From Alkalibacter sp964582705 (lineage in GTDB: Bacteria > Bacillota > Clostridia > Eubacteriales > Alkalibacteraceae): a stretch of DNA of 13,451 nucleotides. The stretch's first letter is position 1. Every line of letters starts with the position of its first letter. Below the pieces are notes generated by a model. It searched no databases. It saw nothing but the letters and a program-made list of their open reading frames with translations, and had not been told where the DNA came from. Made by a program: the position numbers and the translations under genes. Shown here in pieces: positions 7,093 to 13,451 of the stretch. The stretch covers positions 1 to 13,451 of the forward strand of contig CAZOTE010000055.1 in assembly GCA_964582705.1 (NCBI GenBank). The letters run 5' to 3'.

Positions 7093-8889
7093 TTAAATCG
7101 CATCAGACGGTTTATGAAAAAACTGGCTTTGAACCAAAGAGTAATAATCTCCTCTTTTGCTCATAAGCTCATCATGGCTTCCCATCTCTTTTATTATACC
7201 CTTTTCTATCAATAAAATCCTGTCTGATGACAATACAGTGGATAGACGGTGAGCAACTATAAACGCAGTCCTTCCCTTCATCACCTGGTTGATGGCCTTT
7301 TGTATATAGACCTCCGTCTGCGTATCCACAGAGGATGTTGCTTCGTCTAAAATAAATATTCTTGGATTTCTTATCACGGTCCTGGCAAATGATATCAGCT
7401 GCTTTTCTCCAGTGGATAGTTTACCTCCACCTTCTCCAACCTTGCTGTCATAACCTCTATCCAGCTTCACTATGAATTCGTGGGCGTTTACCACCTTAGC
7501 CGCATTTATCACTTCTTCCATGGTGCCTCCTGGCTTGCCAAAGAGTATATTTTCTTTTATTGACCCACTGAAAAGGTGAGGACTTTGTAGTACATATCCG
7601 ATTTTTGAATGAAGCCATCCCAAAGATCTTTTCTTATAATCAACTCCGTCAAGGGTAATCTCTCCTGACGTAGGTTCGTAAAATCTGCATAGAAGATTTA
7701 CTATGGTGCTTTTTCCTGATCCCGTCTCTCCAACCAACGCTATCTTTTCTCCAGGTTTTACACAAAGGTTAAAATCAACCAATACAGGTTCTCCCTCCAA
7801 ATAGCTGAAATTAACATTTTTAAACTCTATCCTTCCATTTAATTCCACTTCTTTTTCATTATCAATATCTATGAGCGCTTCAAAATCACCTACCGTCTCT
7901 TTTGTTTCCAATAAAGCGTATACTCGCTCTGCTGAAGCCTGAGCCTGTTGGAACTCTGATATTACCCTTGCGAGCTCCCTTATGGGCTCAAAAAATTGCG
8001 CCGTATATGTGATGAAAAGAATCAAGACTCCTAACGATACGCTCCCCTGTGCAACTCCTGAACCGCCCTTTAACAGAACCAAGGCCGAACCAATAGAACC
8101 GATACTTATAGCCAAGGGCATAAACATCGAGGTAAAAATTGCAGCTCTGATTGATTTTATCCTCATATTATCAGTAGCGGACTTGAACTCTTTGAAACTG
8201 TTTTCTTCCAAGGCCAGGGATTTTGTCGTTGTAGCTCCGCTTATTCCTTCGCTAAATAATGAAGTTATCTGGGAATTGATTTTCCTCACCCTTCTGTACT
8301 CTTTGAGTATTTTCAGCTGAAAATATCTGCTCATGACGGCAAGAACGGGCACCACGGACAGGGCTACCAATGCCAATCTCCAATTATAGTAAAGCATAAA
8401 TCCTGCTATTATAACCATCATGGACAATCCCCAGACCAGATCCACAACTCCCCAGGATATGATTTCACCGATTTTTCTTATGTCCGATGTCATTCTGGCC
8501 ATTATCCATCCTTTAGGTGTTTCGTCAAAATAAGAGAAGGAAAGCCCTTGCAACTTCTCGAATGCTTTTTTTCTGATTCCGTATGCAAATCTAACCTCGA
8601 CCTTGCCCGCAGCCTTGATGAACAAGAGTATATTCACCGCTTGCCACGCAACGAGACAGGCGTACAGCAATACAAAAACACCCAACCCTTCAGAGCTTTC
8701 AGGTACTATGAATCTGTCTATCGCAACTCTTGTCATCTGGGGAAAGATGCTATCTGCCAAGGAAACGCTTATCATAAGCGTCATCACTGCTATCATTTCT
8801 TTTTTATATTCAGTCAGATCTTTTATAATTTTAAGCCAAATCCGCTTATCCAGTTGACTCTCATCAGTTTTATTTGTTATTTTTTCCAT
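7093..8889 (-). CDS. ABC exporter half-transporter, subunit with catalytic Glu and degenerate signature
   Basis: This 598-residue protein has an N-terminal six-helix exporter membrane domain (about 30-320) and a C-terminal ATPase domain (about 353-590). It shows Walker A G-E-T-G-S-G-K-S-T (387-395), Q-loop Q435, signature L-S-T-G-E (491-495) instead of LSGGQ, Walker B I-F-I-L-D-E with catalytic E516, and switch H547. A normal Walker B with a degenerate signature is the pattern of the catalytically competent partner in heterodimeric exporters such as BmrCD, LmrCD and TM287/288. Its ATG overlaps the stop of the upstream ABC gene by one base (TAATG), so the two are probably made in equal amounts. 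A role in multidrug or lipid-like substrate export is inferred from the family; the real substrate is unknown. Confidence 0.92.
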   Translation of the reverse strand: MEKITNKTDESQLDKRIWLKIIKDLTEYKKEMIAVMTLMISVSLADSIFPQMTRVAIDRFIVPESSEGLGVFVLLYACLVAWQAVNILLFIKAAGKVEVRFAYGIRKKAFEKLQGLSFSYFDETPKGWIMARMTSDIRKIGEIISWGVVDLVWGLSMMVIIAGFMLYYNWRLALVALSVVPVLAVMSRYFQLKILKEYRRVRKINSQITSLFSEGISGATTTKSLALEENSFKEFKSATDNMRIKSIRAAIFTSMFMPLAISIGSIGSALVLLKGGSGVAQGSVSLGVLILFITYTAQFFEPIRELARVISEFQQAQASAERVYALLETKETVGDFEALIDIDNEKEVELNGRIEFKNVNFSYLEGEPVLVDFNLCVKPGEKIALVGETGSGKSTIVNLLCRFYEPTSGEITLDGVDYKKRSLGWLHSKIGYVLQSPHLFSGSIKENILFGKPGGTMEEVINAAKVVNAHEFIVKLDRGYDSKVGEGGGKLSTGEKQLISFARTVIRNPRIFILDEATSSVDTQTEVYIQKAINQVMKGRTAFIVAHRLSTVLSSDRILLIEKGIIKEMGSHDELMSKRGDYYSLVQSQFFHKPSDAI

Positions 8890-10694
8890 TAGTCCCCTCT
8901 ATGCCCGGTCATAATGTTTCCATTAAAAGTATTTTGATGATCCCAAATTTCTTTGTACAAACCATCGGAAACGGCCAATTCATCGTGTTTTCCCTGCTGT
9001 ACTATCCTGCCTCCATCTATTACGATGATTTTGTCGGCTTCCATGGCTGTTGAAATCTTGTGGGTGATTATCAGGGTGGACGCTTCTTCGTTTTCCGCCC
9101 TGAGCTCTTTTCTGACCTGTCTTTCGGTCTTGGCATCCAAGGCGCTTAATGAGTCGTCAAAGATGAGTACGGAAGCTTTGTCGATGATGGTTCTAGCTAT
9201 CGCTATCCTTTGACGCTGCCCTCCGGACAAAGTCACCCCCTCTTCACCTACATAGGTTTCATAACCCTTTTCAAATCTTCTTATATCCTTGTCGATTGAT
9301 GCCGTTTTAGCCGCTTTAAAAATTTGTTCCTGCTCACTTTTCCCGTAGATATCTATATTTTCAGTTATAGTTCCTGAAAACAAAAATGGCTCTTGAAGCA
9401 CCAACCTCACACTTTTTCTCAGCCACGTTTTTTCAATGCTTCTCAAATCAATGCCATCTATCAATATCTTACCCTTTACCGGTTGATAAAATCCTGCCAG
9501 CAAATGTGCCAAGGTGGACTTTCCCGACCCGGTTTTTCCCAATACCGCAAGCACTTCTCCATGCTTGATATCAAAATTGATGCCGTCTAGGATCTTTCTT
9601 TTAGGATCGTCCGAGTATGAGAAAGCTACATCTTCAAATTTTACATTGCCTGCTATTTGAGGCTTCATTCCGGTTTCGACATAATCCTCTTCCTCTTCAA
9701 GCAGTATCATTTGTATCCTTTCTACCGAAACGAGGGCTTTGCCAAAGTCTGCTATAATGTTTCCCATTTGCCTGATTGGCCAAACTAACATCGTGACATA
9801 AGATGTGAATGCTACCAAGACGCCCAGCGTAATCTCTCCTGATAGATTCAGGTAAACTCCATATACGAGTACCAGCCCTATTTGGGAAAAACACAAAAAG
9901 TCAGAAATAGACCAGTACCACGCCAAATCTGAAAGCAGTTTGTAGGATTTATCCCTGTATTCCGAATTTTTCTCTTCAAAAACCTTGATTTGAGCGCCTT
10001 CAGCACCAAATGCCTTTACGACTCTTATGCCGCTTAGATTTTCCTGTATTACAGTTGATAATTCAGCTTCAGCCTCATCTGAAATCTCAAATCCACTTTG
10101 AATCTTCCTGAAGAAAAACCATGCAAACAAGAAGATCACTGGCGTGAGAGATATAGCTGAGATCGTCATCCTAGGACTTAACCTCCACATCACATATACC
10201 GAGAATAAAACCATTAGCGCCACTTTTCCCGTTTCCACAAGTTGAAGCGCTAAAAATTTTTTTAATGTCTCCATATCGGAGGTAGCTCTTTGGATCAAAT
10301 CACCTGTATTTGCATTCTTGTGATACGAAAACGGCAGCCTTTGGATATGATTAAATAACCTGTCTCTGAGATTTTTTATAGTTCCCTCAGAAGCACTTGC
10401 GGATAATTTTCCTACAAAGTAGAGCAAAAAGCCTCTCAGCGCAGTGAAAATCACATATAACATGGCAAAAAACCAAAGATAGCCAGAAAGCGACTCTATC
10501 TTAAGCAGTTCCATGATTCCCGCCACTATAGGATTTTCGACATTAAGGTCCCCAATAGAATTATCCACTGCTATTTGAAGAATCAGCGGATTTACCAATG
10601 AAAATCCTACTGACAAGCCCATTAGGATTGCAGCTATCAAATAAGTTTTTTTATATCCTCTCATATAAGAAAAAAGGGGCAAAAGATTTTCCAC
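8889..10694 (-). CDS. ABC exporter half-transporter, subunit with degenerate catalytic site
   Basis: This 601-residue protein has an exporter membrane domain (about 15-325) and an ATPase domain (about 350-590). The motifs are Walker A G-K-T-G-S-G-K-S-T (386-394), Q-loop Q434, canonical signature LSGGQ (489-493), Walker B L-I-F-D-D with D514 where the catalytic Glu is expected, and switch H545. The Glu-to-Asp change with an intact signature is complementary to its partner downstream, so together they form one full and one weak ATP site. The start is GTG at 10694, supported by GGAGG five bases upstream (10700-10704). It is the first gene of the operon, following the V-ATPase terminator. The substrate is unknown; BmrC/LmrC-like multidrug export is the nearest known precedent. 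Confidence 0.92.
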   Translation of the reverse strand: MENLLPLFSYMRGYKKTYLIAAILMGLSVGFSLVNPLILQIAVDNSIGDLNVENPIVAGIMELLKIESLSGYLWFFAMLYVIFTALRGFLLYFVGKLSASASEGTIKNLRDRLFNHIQRLPFSYHKNANTGDLIQRATSDMETLKKFLALQLVETGKVALMVLFSVYVMWRLSPRMTISAISLTPVIFLFAWFFFRKIQSGFEISDEAEAELSTVIQENLSGIRVVKAFGAEGAQIKVFEEKNSEYRDKSYKLLSDLAWYWSISDFLCFSQIGLVLVYGVYLNLSGEITLGVLVAFTSYVTMLVWPIRQMGNIIADFGKALVSVERIQMILLEEEEDYVETGMKPQIAGNVKFEDVAFSYSDDPKRKILDGINFDIKHGEVLAVLGKTGSGKSTLAHLLAGFYQPVKGKILIDGIDLRSIEKTWLRKSVRLVLQEPFLFSGTITENIDIYGKSEQEQIFKAAKTASIDKDIRRFEKGYETYVGEEGVTLSGGQRQRIAIARTIIDKASVLIFDDSLSALDAKTERQVRKELRAENEEASTLIITHKISTAMEADKIIVIDGGRIVQQGKHDELAVSDGLYKEIWDHQNTFNGNIMTGHRGD

Positions 10695-10699
10695 GTTAT

Positions 10700-10704
10700 C
10701 CTCC
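10700..10704 (-). promoter_or_regulatory. Ribosome binding site for the GTG start of the first ABC gene
   Basis: GGAGG on the minus strand lies five bases before GTG at 10694 and supports that non-ATG start. Confidence 0.75.
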
Positions 10705-10733
10705 GTAATTTTATAGTTACAGCAGTTCTATAT

Positions 10734-10739
10734 AGTATA
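10734..10739 (-). promoter_or_regulatory. Possible -10 box of the ABC exporter operon
   Basis: TATACT on the minus strand lies about 40 bases before the first ABC gene and just after the upstream terminator. No good -35 hexamer is found at 16-18 bases, so this is a weak call. The operon is expected to have its own promoter because the terminator lies just upstream. Confidence 0.35.
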
Positions 10740-10768
10740 TCGTATTACAAAAAATCATCTTTGGCGAT

Positions 10769-10814
10769 AAAAAATTTGCCATAGAAGCGTTAAAATCACT
10801 TTTCTATGGCAAAT
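10769..10814 (-). terminator. Intrinsic terminator of the V/A-ATPase operon
   Basis: On the minus strand a 13-bp perfect stem (arms 10814-10802 and 10786-10774, core TTTGCCATAGAA) with a 15-base loop is followed by a run of six T (10774-10769). It begins 11 bases after the stop of the subunit D gene and separates the ATPase operon from the ABC operon. Confidence 0.9.
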
Positions 10815-10825
10815 AAACTTTATAG

Positions 10826-11452
10826 TCAGATTCCGTCATTCTGCTTTTTTTTGATTATCTTAAGCCTGAAAAAATCTTCTCGCTCTTTTTCGTCTATGGT
10901 ATCAGTAATAAATTTAATTTGACCTTTCAGTCGAGGCAAATGAATCTTTTCCAGCGCATTGGCTCTTTTCTGAGTCTTTCTGATTTCCACAGAAAGTTTG
11001 TATGCCGCAGTCTCAACCCTTGCCAGTTCATAGGATAGGTATTTTACTTCATTAAGGGCAAAGATAGCGATATCCAATGATGGATTACTTCTGTAAAAAC
11101 CGTACTGGGGCTTTATTTTTTCAGTTTTATTATAAATCACCTCGGGAATCTCGACTCCCATTACACTTTTAAAGCGTATTTGATAATCCTCTTCTTTGTT
11201 GATTCCCAAAGTGACTTCTTCGAGGTTTGTAAGTCCCATGGTGATGCTTGTATGCTTAACCGCCTCATAGGCTTGATTGAATTTTTTTTCGATTTCGACT
11301 TCGATTTTTTTTGCGGCTTCTATAAGGCTCATCATTTCTTGAATCAAGACGGTCCTCTTTTTGTCCAGCAGCTCAAATCCTTTTTGAGAAAAATCCAACG
11401 CTCCTTTACTTTTGAGCAGATTTGCCTTTGTCGGTGTTATTTTACCCGGCAT
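10826..11452 (-). CDS. ntpD: V/A-type ATPase subunit D (central stalk)
   Basis: The 208-residue protein is subunit D, the long antiparallel coiled coil that forms the rotating central shaft of V/A-type ATPases. It opens with the family's P-T-K-A-N-L-L-K-x-K pattern (about 7-16). Long charged helices run at about 15-70 and 125-195, the pair that inserts into the A3B3 head; the middle part (about 75-120) is the globular region. Length is typical. The ATG at 11452 has AAGGTGAGAGG just upstream. It follows subunit B by 23 bases, in the usual A-B-D order, and is the last gene before the terminator. Also called atpD in V-type nomenclature; it is not the F-type beta subunit. Confidence 0.93.
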   Translation of the reverse strand: MPGKITPTKANLLKSKGALDFSQKGFELLDKKRTVLIQEMMSLIEAAKKIEVEIEKKFNQAYEAVKHTSITMGLTNLEEVTLGINKEEDYQIRFKSVMGVEIPEVIYNKTEKIKPQYGFYRSNPSLDIAIFALNEVKYLSYELARVETAAYKLSVEIRKTQKRANALEKIHLPRLKGQIKFITDTIDEKEREDFFRLKIIKKKQNDGI

Positions 11453-11475
11453 CCTCTCACCTTCAATCCTATTTA

Positions 11476-12843
11476 TTAATAGTACTCTTCAACCAAAGCT
11501 GGATTAAGCCTGTTAAGCTCAGTTACAGGAAGAGTTCTTAAAATATCCCATCCCAGATCCAACGTCTCATTCATTGTCCTATTTTCTTCGAATCCTTGAG
11601 ATATAAATCTCTCTTCAAATTGCCTGCCAAACTCCATATACTTTTTATCTATTTCAGTAAGATCATCTTCGCCGATTATTTGAGACAATGCTCTAACTTC
11701 CTGGACTTTTGAATAACAGGCAAACAATTGATTTGCAAGGTCAGGATGATCCTTTCTGGTATAACCTTCTCCTATACCGTCCTTCATTAATCTTGACAAT
11801 GACGGGAGTATGTTTACAGGAGGATAAAAGTTGTTTTGAAAAAGCTCTCTGCCCAAAACAATCTGTCCTTCCGTAATAAAACCTGTCAAATCCGGAATGG
11901 GATGGGTGATATCGTCATTGGGCATAGTGAGTATAGGCAAATATGTTATGGACCCTGGATTGTCTTTCAACATTCCTGCCCGTTCATACAAGGACGCCAA
12001 ATCTGAATATAGATATCCTGGATACCCTTTTCTGCTGGGCACTTCCTCCCTTGCAGAAGAAACCTCCCGCAAAGCCTCACAATAGCTAGTGATATCGCTC
12101 ATTACCACGAGGATCTGCATACCTTCTTCAAAAGCCAAATACTCAGCAGCAGCCAAAGCACACCTTGGGGTGTTGATTCTCTCTGCTACCGGGTCATCAG
12201 CATAATTAATAAACATTACCACCCTGTCCATTGCATTTGCCTCAATGAAGCTTCTTCTGAAAAAATCTGCATCATCGTGCTTTACTCCTATCGCAGCAAA
12301 TACTATAGCAAAATCCTCATTTGAGCCTTCACTCAACCTTGCTTGCCTAACAATCTGGGCTGCCAATTCGTTGTGGGGCATACCGTTTCCCGAGAATATA
12401 GGCAGTTTTTGCCCTCTGATTAGAGTTATTAATGCGTCTATGCTCGAGATCCCTGTCTGTATGAAATCCCGAGGATATTTTCTGGCTACGGGGTTAATCG
12501 GTCTACCATTTATATTGTATCTTTTTCTGCTATAAACCTCCCCTCCGATGTCATCTGGTCTTCCCAGACCATCGAAAACTCTGCCCAGTATATCTTTGGA
12601 TAAAGGCAGCTCAAACGCTTCGTTCTTAAATCTTATCGAGGAATTATCTGTGGAAAGTCCTGATGTGTTTTCAAAAACCTGTATGGTTACCTTGTCTTTT
12701 TCGAGACGAATCACTTTCCCTTTTTTTATCTCGCCGTCTTTGCTTTTAATATCTACGACCTCACCGTAAGCCACACCTTCTACGTTTGACATCTCAACAA
12801 GAGGACCTACGACTTTATCTATTTTTAGATATTCTTTTTTCAA
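11476..12843 (-). CDS. ntpB: V/A-type ATPase subunit B (non-catalytic head subunit)
   Basis: The 455-residue protein is subunit B, which alternates with catalytic subunit A in the hexameric head. It has the N-terminal barrel (about 1-75), a nucleotide-fold middle domain, and the C-terminal helical domain. The P-loop position reads S-G-N-G-M-P-H-N-E (151-159), lacking the G-K-T/S of catalytic subunits, as expected for B. The P-S-L-S-R-L-M-K-D-G-I-G signature (347-358) and the L-N-R-L-N-P-A-L-V-E-E-Y-Y end are diagnostic. The start is TTG at 12843 with GAGGGG six bases upstream; that ribosome site touches the TAG stop of subunit A. Bacterial V/A-ATPases either make ATP or pump H+ or Na+; the ion cannot be judged, because the membrane subunits are outside the window. 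Confidence 0.95.
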   Translation of the reverse strand: MKKEYLKIDKVVGPLVEMSNVEGVAYGEVVDIKSKDGEIKKGKVIRLEKDKVTIQVFENTSGLSTDNSSIRFKNEAFELPLSKDILGRVFDGLGRPDDIGGEVYSRKRYNINGRPINPVARKYPRDFIQTGISSIDALITLIRGQKLPIFSGNGMPHNELAAQIVRQARLSEGSNEDFAIVFAAIGVKHDDADFFRRSFIEANAMDRVVMFINYADDPVAERINTPRCALAAAEYLAFEEGMQILVVMSDITSYCEALREVSSAREEVPSRKGYPGYLYSDLASLYERAGMLKDNPGSITYLPILTMPNDDITHPIPDLTGFITEGQIVLGRELFQNNFYPPVNILPSLSRLMKDGIGEGYTRKDHPDLANQLFACYSKVQEVRALSQIIGEDDLTEIDKKYMEFGRQFEERFISQGFEENRTMNETLDLGWDILRTLPVTELNRLNPALVEEYY

Positions 12844-12854
12844 TTCTATCCCCT

Positions 12855-13451
12855 CTATTCAAGATATTTTTGGTTTAATTCGTCATAGTAAGTGTCTATC
12901 ATAGAATTTATCTCATCTATCTTAGTCAGATCTTTATTGGGCACTGTATACTTCATTTTGATAAGCTCGTCAAATATTTCTCTATTTTTTATCTGGGATA
13001 TGGGTATGCTGAGAGCTAATGAACTTTTGCATTTTTCATACAGATGGTCTATTGCCTTAAGCATCTTGTACTGTTTTCCCAGTGGCACAAATGTGTCCTC
13101 TTTGTTAAAAGCATTTTGCTGCAAAAATCCCGCTTTAATTATTTTTGAGATCTCTAATATTATCCTTTGATCATCCGGAAGTACATCCTCACCAACCAGC
13201 NNNNNNNNNNCAAGTATAAAAGCTCCAGCATCTTATTCCTTAGCGGTATCGCCTCATCTGAAAGGTTCTCTTCGTACCAACCCTCCAACACCTTAAGATA
13301 TCCGCTGTAGCTGTCAAGCCAGTTTATCGCAGGATAATGTCTGGCATATGCCAGTTCTTTATCCAATGCCAGGAATACATTTACGTACCTCTTAGTGTTT
13401 TCAGTGACCGGTTCAGAGAAATCTCCCCCTGCCGGTGAAACAGCACCAATT
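12855..13451 (-). CDS. ntpA: V/A-type ATPase catalytic subunit A, C-terminal part, interrupted by N gap
   Basis: This is the C-terminal third of catalytic subunit A; the 5' part is beyond the right edge. From 13450 the minus strand reads I-G-A-V-S-P-A-G-G-D-F-S-E-P-V-T-E-N-T (the conserved G-G-D-F-S-E-P-V-T segment), then R-H-Y-P-A-I-N-W-L-D-S-Y-S and L-R-N-K-M-L-E-L-L-Y-L up to 13211. Ten N follow (13201-13210). From 13199 it resumes as L-V-G-E-D-V-L-P-D, through F-L-Q-Q-N-A-F and L-G-K-Q-Y-K-M-L-K, to TAG at 12855. The two halves are in different frames across the ten N, and family members have about nine more residues here, so the N run is a placeholder and not a true frameshift. The ATP-binding part lies outside the window. 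It precedes subunit B by 11 bases. Confidence 0.92.
13201..13210. other. Assembly gap (ten N)
   Basis: Ten N inside the subunit A gene. Restoring the frame requires a missing length of 2 modulo 3; the family alignment suggests roughly 26-29 bases, not ten. Confidence 0.95.

Noticed and set aside
8548..8892. Plus-strand open frames of 114 and 84 codons opposite the second ABC gene
   Set aside because: They are antisense shadows of the membrane domain coding region; they show no domain and no upstream ribosome site.
10711..10740. AT-rich inverted repeats (TATAG...CTATA, CTATATAG) before the ABC operon as a possible operator
   Set aside because: Only five to eight base pairs long in very AT-rich DNA; this is expected by chance, so I did not call an operator or attenuator.
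13160..13366. Separate small protein starting at 13366
   Set aside because: Its start is an internal TTG (Leu) of the ATPase A subunit, and its C-terminus beyond the N run is out of frame. The frame is open with conserved subunit A sequence to the right edge.

Overview
The window reads as ordinary chromosomal DNA of a low-GC Gram-positive bacterium, most likely a Clostridia-type anaerobe. The evidence is an AT-rich composition, strong AGGAGG-like ribosome binding sites, intrinsic terminators, the conserved Firmicutes order comEA-comEC-holA facing rpsT, a D,D-carboxypeptidase typical of a Gram-positive wall, and a bacterial V/A-type ATPase. I do not name a genus. A run of ten N at 13201-13210 shows this is a draft assembly with a scaffold gap.

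Layout. At the left edge is the 3' part of rpsT on the plus strand. It converges on the late-competence/replication cluster comEA-comEC-holA (minus strand, 306-4318), and the two are separated by a bidirectional terminator at 263-297. A 119-bp divergent intergenic region (4319-4437) separates comEA from a plus-strand serine-type D-Ala-D-Ala carboxypeptidase (4438-5688). In this region two -10 boxes on opposite strands overlap and are bracketed by two perfect 12-bp direct repeats. The carboxypeptidase ends in a terminator hairpin shared with the next minus-strand operon (5696-10694). That operon is transcribed as two ABC exporter half-transporters, a GNAT acetyltransferase and a PHP-family histidinol-phosphatase-like enzyme. 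Beyond a strong terminator at 10769-10814 lies the 3' end of a V/A-type ATPase operon on the minus strand: subunit A (partial and broken by the N gap), subunit B and subunit D.

How the genes work together. ComEA (membrane-anchored DNA receptor) and ComEC (membrane channel with a metallo-beta-lactamase-like domain) form the core of DNA uptake; holA overlaps comEC by four bases and encodes the delta subunit of the DNA polymerase III clamp loader. The two ABC genes overlap by one base and carry complementary degenerate ATP sites, the hallmark of a heterodimeric exporter. Subunits A, B and D are the head and central stalk of a V/A-ATPase whose remaining genes would lie upstream of the window.

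I found no tRNA, rRNA, CRISPR array, insertion sequence or clear sign of transfer. No stretch over 300 bases lacks a gene. I see no convincing undescribed system. The most interesting item is the compact, symmetric 12-12-12 repeat/promoter arrangement between comEA and the carboxypeptidase.
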